Below are positions 51,664 through 59,783 of a DNA stretch of 64,000 nt, in pieces (position 1 is the first letter of the stretch; the number at the start of each line of letters is the position of its first letter). The notes beneath the pieces are model-generated. The model ran no database searches and was not told where the DNA came from. It saw nothing but the letters and a program-made list of their open reading frames with translations. Both the position numbers and the translations under genes were made by a program. This DNA is from CBDCMJ01 sp965224325. Lineage in GTDB: Bacteria; Chloroflexota; Dehalococcoidia; Lucifugimonadales; UBA3495. The DNA is taken from positions 124,001-188,000 of the forward strand of contig CBDCYT010000020.1 in NCBI GenBank assembly GCA_965224325.1. The letters are read 5' to 3'.

Positions 51664-53175
51664 ATGGCGATCAGGGGACAAGAGATAGTATCCCTAATCA
51701 AACGGCAAATTGAGGAGTTCGGGGGCGACCTGACTCTGGTGGATGTGGGGACGGTGGTGCAAGTGGGTGACGGCATCGCCAGCATCCAAGGGTTGCAAGG
51801 AGTGCAGTCCAACGAACTGCTGGATTTTGGCAACGACGTAGTGGGCTTGGCCTTGAATCTGGAAGCCGAGCTGGTCGGGGCCGCTATTTTGGGAGATCCC
51901 AACTCCGTAAAAGAGGGTGATCGGGTGCGCTCCACAGGCCGCATAATCGAGGTGCCGGTGGGCGACGCCTTGATCGGCCGAGTGGTGGACCCATTGGGGC
52001 GGCCTCTGGACGGTAAGGGCGCGGTGAACACCACGCAAACCTCCGCGGTTGAGAGAATTGCCCCCAACGTGGTGGCCCGTCAGTCGGTGGACACCCCGGT
52101 ACAGACCGGAATCAAGGCCATAGACGCCATGATTCCGATTGGTAGAGGCCAACGGGAGCTCATCATTGGGGACCGGTCAACCGGCAAGACGGCTATTGCT
52201 CTCGACACCATCATTAACCAGAAGGGCGGCGACCTGATTTGCATCTACGTCGCAATCGGGCAGAAACAGGGCAAGGTGGCTCAAGTAGTGGCAACCCTCG
52301 AAGAGAACGACGCGATGGGGCACACCGTCATCGTCAACGCCGGAGCTTCGGATTCCGCTCCGCTGCAGTACATTGCTCCCTACGCCGGGTGCGCCATGGG
52401 CGAGGCGTTTATGGACCAGGGTAAAGAGGTGCTGATCGTCTACGACGATCTCACCAAGCACGCTTGGGCTTACCGGCAAATGTCGTTGTTGTTGCGGCGT
52501 CCCGCGGGCCGGGAGGCCTACCCCGGGGACATTTTTTACCTGCACAGCAGGTTATTGGAGCGGTCGGCCAAGCTAGACGCGGAGCACGGCGGCGGCTCCA
52601 TAACGGCTCTTCCCATTATCGAGACTCAGGCCGGAGACGTGTCGGCCTACATCCCTACCAACGTCATCTCCATCACCGACGGCCAGATATACCTGGAATC
52701 CGAGTTGTTCAACAGCGGGATCCGCCCTGCCGTAAACGTCGGCCTATCCGTGTCTCGAGTTGGCGGCGCCGCCCAGACCCGGGCAATCCGCCGGGTGGCG
52801 GGCCGGCTCCGGCTGGACCTGGCTCAATACCGGGAGTTGGCTACCTTTGCCCAGTTTGGAACGGCCGATTTGGACGCGGCCACTAGGGCCCAATTAAGCC
52901 GTGGGCAACTAGCCACTGAGACCCTGAAGCAACCTCAGTACCGGCCGCTTTCCCTAGAGCAGGAAGTGATCATTTTATTCGCGGTCAACTCCGGCCTCAT
53001 GGAAGACTTGCCACTAGACCGCTGCGCGGATTTCGAAGAGCAGTTGCTGCGCTACGTGAACAGCACCCATCCGGATATCGCGCAAAGCATCATGGAGTCC
53101 AAGGACCTTAGCGATGAGGTGGAGGGCAGGCTGACACAGGCCGTAACAGACTTCAAGAACTCTTTCAGCGCCTAG
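51664..53175 (+). CDS. atpA: ATP synthase subunit alpha
   Basis: The 503-residue protein has GDRSTGKT at 169-176 (P-loop), the alpha-type SVSRVGGAAQ with the arginine finger, and the usual N-terminal beta-barrel and C-terminal helical domains. It binds non-catalytic nucleotide in F1. Standard length. GGAG-type ribosome-binding site upstream. Confidence 0.97.
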   Translation: MAIRGQEIVSLIKRQIEEFGGDLTLVDVGTVVQVGDGIASIQGLQGVQSNELLDFGNDVVGLALNLEAELVGAAILGDPNSVKEGDRVRSTGRIIEVPVGDALIGRVVDPLGRPLDGKGAVNTTQTSAVERIAPNVVARQSVDTPVQTGIKAIDAMIPIGRGQRELIIGDRSTGKTAIALDTIINQKGGDLICIYVAIGQKQGKVAQVVATLEENDAMGHTVIVNAGASDSAPLQYIAPYAGCAMGEAFMDQGKEVLIVYDDLTKHAWAYRQMSLLLRRPAGREAYPGDIFYLHSRLLERSAKLDAEHGGGSITALPIIETQAGDVSAYIPTNVISITDGQIYLESELFNSGIRPAVNVGLSVSRVGGAAQTRAIRRVAGRLRLDLAQYRELATFAQFGTADLDAATRAQLSRGQLATETLKQPQYRPLSLEQEVIILFAVNSGLMEDLPLDRCADFEEQLLRYVNSTHPDIAQSIMESKDLSDEVEGRLTQAVTDFKNSFSA

Positions 53176-53342
53176 ACCCTGTACCCTAAGAACAGGGATT
53201 GTCCAAGGAAACTACCTGGCGCCTTGGAGTATGTTGACACCAACCCTCGCCAACGGCGGCTCCATTCTCAAATGGGGGAAGCCGTAGCCAACGGACAAAG
53301 TAATTGCCGGAGCGATTAGAACCAGTCCTCGAGTTCTAGACA

Positions 53343-54206
53343 ATGCCCAGTGTAAGAGACATACGGCGTCGTGTACGCAGCGTGGAGAATACCGGAAAGG
53401 TTACCAACGCCATGTCGCTCATCGCGGCGTCCAAGATGCGGCGGGCCCAGATGGCGGTAACCCAAGGCCGTCCATATGCCGAGAAAATCCGCGACGTCAT
53501 TGCTCACTTGGCAGCCCAGCCGGGAGAAGAAGTGAGCGGGGCTCATCCCCTGCTGCAGCAAAGGCCGGTGCAACGGATTGGGGTTGTGGTGATCAGTCCG
53601 GACCGGGGATTGTGCGGAGGGATGCATGCCAACCTAAATCGCAGGGCTGGGCAGTTCATTGTGGACCAGCCGGCGCCGGTCCGCGTAATCGTGGTTGGAC
53701 GCAAGGGCCGGGATTTTATGGTCCGTACCGGCCAAGACGTGCAAGCTGTGTTTACCGACTTGGGCGAACGTCCGGTACTGGCTGACACCACGGCGATTCC
53801 CAGACTTGTAATCGATTCCTACACGGAAGAGGATATAGACGAGGTGTACTTGGCCTATACCAGGTACGTGTCGGTTATGTCCCAGCAACCGGTGGTGGAG
53901 AAACTGCTTCCGGTGACGCCCGCCGAGCTGACCGCCCAGGAGCGGGTAGGTTATATCTACGAACCCGACAATCTCATGGTGTTGGGTGGTCTGCTTCCCC
54001 GCTTTGTGGAGATGGAGGTATACCACGCCCTGCTGGAGTCCATTGCCAGCGAGCAGTCGGCGCGCATGGTGGCTATGCGTAGCGCCACCGACAATGCCAA
54101 CGGTTTGGCTGAGGACCTAACGTTAGTGATGAATAAACTCCGCCAGGATAGCATCACCAACGAATTGCTGGACCTGATCGGCGGACAAATAGCCCTGGAG
54201 GGCTGA
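53343..54206 (+). CDS. atpG: ATP synthase subunit gamma
   Basis: The 287-residue rotor shaft has the N-terminal coiled coil SVRDIRRRVRSVENTGKVTNAMSLIAASKMRRAQ, the Rossmann-like middle (VVISPDRGLCGGMHANLNR), and the C-terminal helix ESIASEQSARMVAMRSATDNANGLAEDLTLVMNKLRQDSITNELLDLIGG. A 167-bp gap after atpA and a weak ribosome-binding site are unusual for the operon. Confidence 0.95.
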   Translation: MPSVRDIRRRVRSVENTGKVTNAMSLIAASKMRRAQMAVTQGRPYAEKIRDVIAHLAAQPGEEVSGAHPLLQQRPVQRIGVVVISPDRGLCGGMHANLNRRAGQFIVDQPAPVRVIVVGRKGRDFMVRTGQDVQAVFTDLGERPVLADTTAIPRLVIDSYTEEDIDEVYLAYTRYVSVMSQQPVVEKLLPVTPAELTAQERVGYIYEPDNLMVLGGLLPRFVEMEVYHALLESIASEQSARMVAMRSATDNANGLAEDLTLVMNKLRQDSITNELLDLIGGQIALEG

Positions 54207-54230
54207 GGCGAGCAGCAGCAGGAGAGGAAT

Positions 54231-55628
54231 ATGACCACGGGAAAGGTTGTGCAGGTCATCGGCACCGTCGTGGACATCGAGTTTCCACCGGACCAGCTAC
54301 CCAAGCTATTCGATGCCCTGGAAGTGAATAACGCCGGGGAGAAGCTTGTCCTGGAAGTGCAGCAGCATATTGGCAACAACTGGGTGCGATGTTTGGCTTT
54401 GGGGCAAACCGACGGGTTGGGACGCGGGGTCGACGTGGAGGATACGGGCCAGAGAGTAACCGTGCCCGTGGGTCCGGAGACTTTAGGCCGGTTGTTCGAC
54501 GTAACAGGCACGCCGTTGGATAACCTGGGTCCCGTGGAGGCAGGCCAAAGCTGGCCCATCCATCGTGACTCGCCCAGCTTTGACAACCAGAACCCCAGTG
54601 TGGAGATCATGGAAACGGGCATTAAGGTGTTCGATCTAATCACGCCCTTCATGAAGGGAGGCAAGATCGGCGCTTACGGCGGAGCCGGGGTTGGGAAAAC
54701 GGTGATCATTCAAGAGCTGATCCGGAACATCGCGGCCGTGCACCAAGGGGTATCGGTGTTCGCCGGTGTGGGCGAACGCTCTCGTGAAGGCAACGACCTG
54801 TGGCATGAGATGCAGGCGTCGGGTGTGCTGTCCAACACGGTGCTGGTGTTTGGCCAAATGAACGAAACGCCGGGTGTTCGGGCCCGGGTGGGCTTGACCG
54901 GACTGACTATGGCGGAGTACTTCAGGGACGAGGACCATCAGGACGTGCTCCTATTCATCGATAATATTTACCGGTACATTTTGGCCGGAATGGAAGTCTC
55001 CGCCTTGCTGGGACGTATGCCCTCAGCGGTGGGCTATCAACCCACATTGGGCACAGAGATGGGAGCTCTGGAGGAGCGCATCACTTCCACCAAGAGTGGG
55101 TCTATCACGTCCTTCCAGGCGATTTACGTGCCGGCCGACGATTACACTGATCCAGGCATCGTCACCACCTTCGGGCACTTGGACGGCGTGATATCGCTGG
55201 AACGCGCCTTGGCCGCCCAGGGCTTGTATCCCGCCGTGGACCCCCTGGCGTCCTACTCCAGAATATTAGAGCCCCGTTACGTGGGCGAAGATCACTACCG
55301 CTTGGCCCGGAGCGTGCAGCAAGTGTTGCAGCGTTACAAAGACCTGCAGGACATTATTGCTATCTTGGGCATTGAGGAACTGTCGGAAGAAGATAAGCTG
55401 ACAGTGTTCAGAGCTCGCAAGATTCAACGCTTTTTCACCCAGCCCTTCTTTGTGGCCGAAGCCTTCACCAACCAACCCGGCAAGTATGTGCCGGTCCGGG
55501 ACACGGTGCGTGGCTTCACCGAAATTCTAGATGGACAGCATGACGACTTGCCGGAGCAGGCATTTTACATGGTTGGGACCATCGAGGAAGCGATGGAAAA
55601 GGCCGAGCAGATACGGTCCGGACGGTAG
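54231..55628 (+). CDS. atpD: ATP synthase subunit beta
   Basis: The 465-residue catalytic subunit has GGAGVGKT (150-157), GVGERSREGNDL with the catalytic Glu, LLFIDNIYRYILAGMEVSALLGRMPSAVGYQPTL, and QRFFTQPFFVAEAFTNQPGKYV. Minor oddity: IYRYILAGMEVS replaces the more common IFRFTQAGSEVS. Otherwise standard. Confidence 0.97.
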   Translation: MTTGKVVQVIGTVVDIEFPPDQLPKLFDALEVNNAGEKLVLEVQQHIGNNWVRCLALGQTDGLGRGVDVEDTGQRVTVPVGPETLGRLFDVTGTPLDNLGPVEAGQSWPIHRDSPSFDNQNPSVEIMETGIKVFDLITPFMKGGKIGAYGGAGVGKTVIIQELIRNIAAVHQGVSVFAGVGERSREGNDLWHEMQASGVLSNTVLVFGQMNETPGVRARVGLTGLTMAEYFRDEDHQDVLLFIDNIYRYILAGMEVSALLGRMPSAVGYQPTLGTEMGALEERITSTKSGSITSFQAIYVPADDYTDPGIVTTFGHLDGVISLERALAAQGLYPAVDPLASYSRILEPRYVGEDHYRLARSVQQVLQRYKDLQDIIAILGIEELSEEDKLTVFRARKIQRFFTQPFFVAEAFTNQPGKYVPVRDTVRGFTEILDGQHDDLPEQAFYMVGTIEEAMEKAEQIRSGR

Positions 55629-55639
55629 AGGTCACTACA

Positions 55640-56092
55640 ATGGCTCCCATGCTGCTGGAAATAATCACTGCGGAAAGCCAGGTGTACGGTGACGACGTGG
55701 ACATGGTGGTGGCTCCAGGTGTCGACGGCCAGCTGGGAATTTTGCCCCACCACGCTCCGCTGATGACGATGCTGCAACCCGGGGAAATCCTGGTCCGCAA
55801 GGACGGCGCGGATACTTTCATGGCAGTGACCGGAGGGTTCATGGAAGTTATCGGCAATAAGGTGACCATACTGGCAGACGCGGCTGAGCGCGCAGACGAA
55901 ATAGACGAGGCCCGAGCCCAGGCGGCGGTGCAAAGGGCCCAAGAACGCATTGCCAGCCAGGAGACCGACTTGGAGATGGAGCGCGCGTTGGGCGCCATGC
56001 GTCGCGCCCAAGTGAGATTGGTCGTGGCGCGGCGGCGGCGGACGCGGGCAGGAGGTGGGCTCGGCGTCGCGAACCAAGGCTCTTCCGCTTGA
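55640..56092 (+). CDS. atpC: ATP synthase subunit epsilon
   Basis: The 150-residue protein has an N-terminal beta-sandwich (MLLEIITAESQVYGDDVDMVVAPGVDGQLGILPHHAPLMTML) and C-terminal helices (DEARAQAAVQRAQERIASQETDLEMERALGAMRRAQVRLVVARRRR). It couples the gamma rotor to the c-ring. Last gene of the operon. Confidence 0.95.
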   Translation: MAPMLLEIITAESQVYGDDVDMVVAPGVDGQLGILPHHAPLMTMLQPGEILVRKDGADTFMAVTGGFMEVIGNKVTILADAAERADEIDEARAQAAVQRAQERIASQETDLEMERALGAMRRAQVRLVVARRRRTRAGGGLGVANQGSSA

Positions 56093-56146
56093 AGTGTCAG
56101 TTGAACTGCACCTGTTCAGACTTGAGGGGGTCAGAGTATCTGACGG

Positions 56147-56250
56147 CCGGCAATTAGAGGTTTAATCTCCGCTGTTGACGCTCAGGCTGGCGGTCGTGAA
56201 ACGGCTTTAGGCGAATCGGACTCACTAACTCTGAACAATTACCCAAGGCC
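56147..56250. repeat. Interspersed ~103-bp repeat, copy 2
   Basis: Same orientation and about 85 percent identical by eye to 13467-13568, with shared blocks CCGGCAATTAGAGG and GTGAAACGGCTTT. It occupies the middle of the 319-bp spacer between atpC and rex; nothing else is recognised there. Confidence 0.75.
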
Positions 56251-56411
56251 ACTCCACGTGCCCACTACACTACCTGGCCTTGATGCCGACGCCGCAGTAG
56301 GCCCAACCCGGCTTAGCCGAGTCGGATGGTCCCTTGAGCCGTACTACGATAACCCGCCTGCTGGAACCTGTGCCGCCGTCACCTCGGCCAGATGGCCCGG
56401 CTTAGACCGTG

Positions 56412-57074
56412 TTATTGGGTTGCCAAGTCCCCCAAGTAGTAGGTCATAGACTGCAACGCGATCACCGGGTCGATGTTATGGACCCGGATCCCATCCGGGA
56501 CTTGTGGCGACGTGGGCGCATAGTTCAAGACGGCCCGGACACCGCACTTGACCAGACGGTCGATAACTCCCTGGGTATATGCGGCGGGCACGGCAACGAT
56601 GGCAATGGTGACCTGGAGACGGCTAACGACCTCTTCCAACTCTTCAATGGACTGGACGGTCAGTGGTCCCACTTGTTGGCCCACCACGTCCTGGCTGGCG
56701 TCAAAAGCGGCCACCAGATGAAAACCGTCGGGCGTAAAGCCGGGGTAGCTTAGAATCGCTTGGCCCAAGCGGCCAACTCCCACCACTGCCACGTTCCAAT
56801 AGGTGTTTAAGCCCAGAATCTCTCTTAGACGGTCGTGCAAGTGACGGACGTTGTAACCCCGGCCCTGCTTGCCGAAGCGGCCAAAGTAGCTGAGATCCTT
56901 CCGTATCTGCGCAGGAGTTACTTGAAGTTTCCCACCCAGTTGCTGAGAGCTGACGACTTCGGCTCCATCCTGAAGCAGGCTATTGAGAATGCGGACGTAC
57001 TGGGGCAACCGAGTCACGACTACCTCGGGCACGTCGGGGCGCGCGGACTGCTGGGATCGGAGGTTATCCACCAT
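56412..57074 (-). CDS. rex: Redox-sensing transcriptional repressor Rex
   Basis: The 220-residue protein has a winged-helix domain (20-90) ending in the hallmark KDLSYFGRFGKQGRGYNV (59-76), then a Rossmann domain NVAVVGVGRLGQAILSY (94-110). It senses the NADH/NAD ratio and represses respiratory and fermentation genes when NADH is low. It lies tail-to-tail with the atp operon and diverges from DUF503. ATG start. Confidence 0.94.
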   Translation of the reverse strand: MVDNLRSQQSARPDVPEVVVTRLPQYVRILNSLLQDGAEVVSSQQLGGKLQVTPAQIRKDLSYFGRFGKQGRGYNVRHLHDRLREILGLNTYWNVAVVGVGRLGQAILSYPGFTPDGFHLVAAFDASQDVVGQQVGPLTVQSIEELEEVVSRLQVTIAIVAVPAAYTQGVIDRLVKCGVRAVLNYAPTSPQVPDGIRVHNIDPVIALQSMTYYLGDLATQ

Positions 57075-57150
57075 CGCCTATCCGCACCTTCCCGTTTGAC
57101 AGGACTTGGTTAGCCGACACTTGAAAGCAGGGGCAATTGAATATTGGCTA

Positions 57151-57201
57151 TTGGAGCTATACGTAGCTCCAACCTTAGTCGTTCAGCTTATAATCTATAA
57201 T
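57151..57201. promoter_or_regulatory. AT-rich divergent control region between rex and DUF503
   Basis: A perfect inverted repeat TTGGAGCTA-TACG-TAGCTCCAA (57151-57172) is followed by two TATAAT boxes at 57189-57194 and 57196-57201. A TTTGTGAAAA at about 57224 resembles half of a Rex operator. The region is much more AT-rich than its surroundings. Which gene each element serves is not clear. Confidence 0.4.
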
Positions 57202-57289
57202 GAATTTTCGAATATAGTCAAGAGTTTGTGAAAATCAGCGCATATCCCAAATATACGTGGCCGGGCCAGCGCCGCTATGGAGGTCAGGT

Positions 57290-57583
57290 TTGCACATCGG
57301 CGTCTGTCGGCTGATGACCCACCTTCCTGAGGCACACAGCCTCAAAGCCAAGCGCCAGGTGGCTCAATCTTTAACCACTCGGCTTAGGAACCAGTTCAAT
57401 GTTGGGGTGGCCGAAGTGGATGACCACGACCTGTGGCAACGGCTTACCTTGGGAGTTTGTTGTGTCAGCAACGATTCAGCCCACGCCAACGAAATGTTGT
57501 CCAAGGTGGTGGCATTCGTGGACGCTTTCCGCGGCGACTTGGTGCTGCTGGACTACGAGACGGAAATAATCTCCGGGGTATAA
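57290..57583 (+). CDS. DUF503 family protein
   Basis: 97 residues from TTG 57290: HIGVCRLMTHLPEAHSLKAKRQVAQSLTTRLRNQFNVGVAEVDDHDLWQRLTLGVCCVSNDSAHANEMLSKVVAFVD. This is the ferredoxin-like DUF503 fold, typical length about 95, with uncharacterised function often linked to ribosome factors. GGAGGT lies 5 bases before the TTG; the longer in-frame start at 57257 lacks such a signal. Confidence 0.88.
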   Translation: MHIGVCRLMTHLPEAHSLKAKRQVAQSLTTRLRNQFNVGVAEVDDHDLWQRLTLGVCCVSNDSAHANEMLSKVVAFVDAFRGDLVLLDYETEIISGV

Positions 57584-57814
57584 CAGCCCTGATCTTTTGC
57601 CACCGGTGTTACGGAAACTCACCAGTGCATTTCGATTTAAATAAAGATTTCAGCGCAATAAGGCTTGACTCAGGCTAGCCGGGTTTGTAGACTTCAGGCA
57701 CCGGACCAAGGGTGTTGATGGAACGAAAGGCCTGCGCGGCCAGGGGCGGGACCCAATCGTATCCCGGCCGTAACCGGAGTCGAAAGCACACATTAGCGAC
57801 AGGAGGAGAACCCG

Positions 57815-58009
57815 TTGGCTTACGCGGAAATGGATAGCATTGAAGCCGGGTTGAAATTCAAGACTCGAGCCGGCCTGGTCGTAGAGACCACGGGTGTCAC
57901 GTTGCACGTCGAATCCGAGAACGTCCACGTGCACGAAGTTGTGATTGTAGAAGGCTCTGGGGAAGGCAGCAAGTATTTGCATAACCTGGACTACGCCGAA
58001 CAGGTCTAG
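57815..58009 (+). CDS. Small conserved-looking hypothetical protein (64 aa)
   Basis: AYAEMDSIEAGLKFKTRAGLVVETTGVTLHVESENVHVHEVVIVEGSGEGSKYLHNLDYAEQV begins at a TTG preceded by AGGAGG at 8 bases. The alternating hydrophobic pattern suggests a small beta-barrel. I do not recognise the family. It stands alone between DUF503 and a repeat-filled spacer. Confidence 0.65.
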   Translation: MAYAEMDSIEAGLKFKTRAGLVVETTGVTLHVESENVHVHEVVIVEGSGEGSKYLHNLDYAEQV

Positions 58010-58074
58010 CGCCTTGTTTCAACCCGGACGCCAAGGGGCCTCCAGGGCCTTTTCGTTTTCTGGGTTGGCTCGCA

Positions 58075-58275
58075 TAGCTCCCGCCATTCCCGCGAAGCTT
58101 GTCCCCGACCCCGATCGGGGAGCGGGAATCTATACAACCTTGCCGCCGGGAGTTTGTCATATGGCAGGGGGTAGTGGATTCCCGCTTTCGTGGGAATGAC
58201 GGAAACCCGGGAATGGCCTCAGCGCAGGAATGGCCTCAGCGCAGGAATGACGGAAGCCCGGGAATGACGGAAGAA
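58075..58275. repeat. Cluster of ATTCCC/GGGAAT palindrome modules
   Basis: Modules shared with the MITE-like elements and the tandem array occur without the MITE ends. They include CCGCGAAGCTTGTCCCC, GATCGGGGAGCGGGAATC, an ATTCCC-N8-GGGAAT palindrome at about 58181-58200 and an 18-bp duplication of a GAATGGCCTCAGCGCAG-type unit near 58215-58250. They fill the 58010-58494 spacer. Confidence 0.65.
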
Positions 58276-58494
58276 TGAAAAGGCCCTGCCAAGGGGCCTC
58301 CGGGACACGTTTCGTGACCTCTAGCTGGGGAACGCGCGCCCGATCATGGCTACCTTTTCGGCAGTCTTGGATTAATAGCGCAATTCCTCAATGGTAGGAG
58401 GCTCGGCCTCATAGGCAAGCAGGCCAAGGCTCCATCGCTGTATTCCCGATACATCCCCTTTGGAACAAACTGCCGGTAAAGACCTTACAGCGTC

Positions 58495-59295
58495 TCAGAC
58501 GGTTGCCCAACCATCCCTCAGACTCGCAAGAAACCGTCCCAAAGCTCCCCAATAAGCTTCGCCTCCTTGCTCAAAAGTGTAGTTATGCCCAGTTCCGGGC
58601 AAAGCCTGGAACATCTTAGGTGAATTGGCGGCATCGAACAGCTTCTGAGCTTGAGAGATGGGGACCATCGTGTCATTTTCCCCGTGCAGGATGAGCAGAG
58701 GACAGCTTACCTTGGAGATGCGGTCCAGCGAGTTGTACCGGTCCCGGACCAGCCAACCGGACGGCAAGAGGGGAAACACTATACGAGACATGTCGCTTAC
58801 CGAAGCGAAAGGCGACGCCAGCACCATCCCCGCCGGAGCATGCTCCGTTGCCAACTCAATGGCGATAGCCGCCCCTAAAGAGTGTCCGAAGTATATTATC
58901 TTATCCGAAACCGAGTCCGGCTGGAGTTGGCGGCGGCTGACAAGGTAGCGCAGGGCGGCCCGAGCATCCTGATAGGTGCCGTTCTCCGTCGGAGAGCCTT
59001 CACTTCTTCCGTAGCCTTGATAGTCGAAAATCAGCAGATTCATCCCCAGCCGTTGGTGCAGCAACGCCAGTTCGGCTACCCGGTGGCCCACGTTGCCCCC
59101 ATTACCATGGAACCAGAGCCAGGTAGTATCGGTGACGCCGGGCACGTACCATCCGTGTAACCGGAAACCTGCATCGGTGGGGAAGAATACATCTTCATAG
59201 ACAATACCCGCGTCCGCGGGGGTGAATTCGATCTCAGATGTGGGGAAAAAGACGAACTTCTGCTCCAACCATTTCCAAATAAGGTCGGGCAGCAT
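58495..59295 (-). CDS. Alpha/beta hydrolase (lipase-like)
   Basis: 266 residues from ATG 59295: FFPTDAGFRLHGWYVPG, WFHGNGGNVGHR (oxyanion region), DYQGYGRSEGSPTE, FGHSLGAAIA with the nucleophile Ser, ILHGENDTMVP (Asp) and GTGHNYTFEQGG (His). The layout resembles the BEM46/Bem46-like hydrolases. An in-frame GTG at 59346 would add 17 residues without a ribosome-binding site. Substrate unknown. Confidence 0.87.
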   Translation of the reverse strand: MLPDLIWKWLEQKFVFFPTSEIEFTPADAGIVYEDVFFPTDAGFRLHGWYVPGVTDTTWLWFHGNGGNVGHRVAELALLHQRLGMNLLIFDYQGYGRSEGSPTENGTYQDARAALRYLVSRRQLQPDSVSDKIIYFGHSLGAAIAIELATEHAPAGMVLASPFASVSDMSRIVFPLLPSGWLVRDRYNSLDRISKVSCPLLILHGENDTMVPISQAQKLFDAANSPKMFQALPGTGHNYTFEQGGEAYWGALGRFLASLRDGWATV

Positions 59296-59433
59296 TAGTG
59301 GAGCAAGACTTCTCGTTGGCTCCCTGGCGGCTGGCGGAGGAACCACCGAGGATGGCGACTGAAGAGGTGAAGTTTCTTAACGAGGGTGAGACCGTGGGGC
59401 TGATGTTTGGGTGTCAATGGAGTGAGGACCCCA

Positions 59434-59691
59434 TCATTCAGGCTGGTCGTTGGGAGGCATGCGCCGGGGAGGGTCGGCCGGCACAAGCTGAGGATAGCTG
59501 ATGACCTCCTGTCGTATGGAGTCGAGACGCCCCTCGACGTCTCTCACTTCGGAGGTCTCCTTCTCGCATTGGGGGCACCATATCTTCTCCGCAGACATGA
59601 GGAACAAATTGTCCTTCTTCACGGTGAAGCTGTCCACCTGAGCTTTACACTCGCCGCATAGTCGGGCTACTGTCACCTCATCGCCGGGCAT
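59434..59691 (-). CDS. Small zinc-ribbon protein
   Basis: The 85-residue protein has CGEC (Cys12, Cys15) and CPQC (Cys39, Cys42) spaced as in a zinc ribbon, then a polar, proline-rich tail. No homologue is recognised by eye. It could be an RNA- or protein-binding accessory. ATG start. Confidence 0.6.
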   Translation of the reverse strand: MPGDEVTVARLCGECKAQVDSFTVKKDNLFLMSAEKIWCPQCEKETSEVRDVEGRLDSIRQEVISYPQLVPADPPRRMPPNDQPE

Positions 59692-59783
59692 AGATTACTC
59701 CCTTCTCCGCGTCGGACTAACTGCGATCAATCTGCTGCCGGACATCAAGCAAGTCCGCCCTTACGCACCGTATACCGCAGTGT

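Noticed and set aside
50652..52067. 471-codon minus-strand reading frame opposite atpF, atpH and atpA
   Set aside because: Composition is that of an antisense shadow; the plus-strand genes are unequivocal.
57222..57232. Complete Rex operator
   Set aside because: Only one half of the expected TTGTGAA-type inverted repeat is recognisable.
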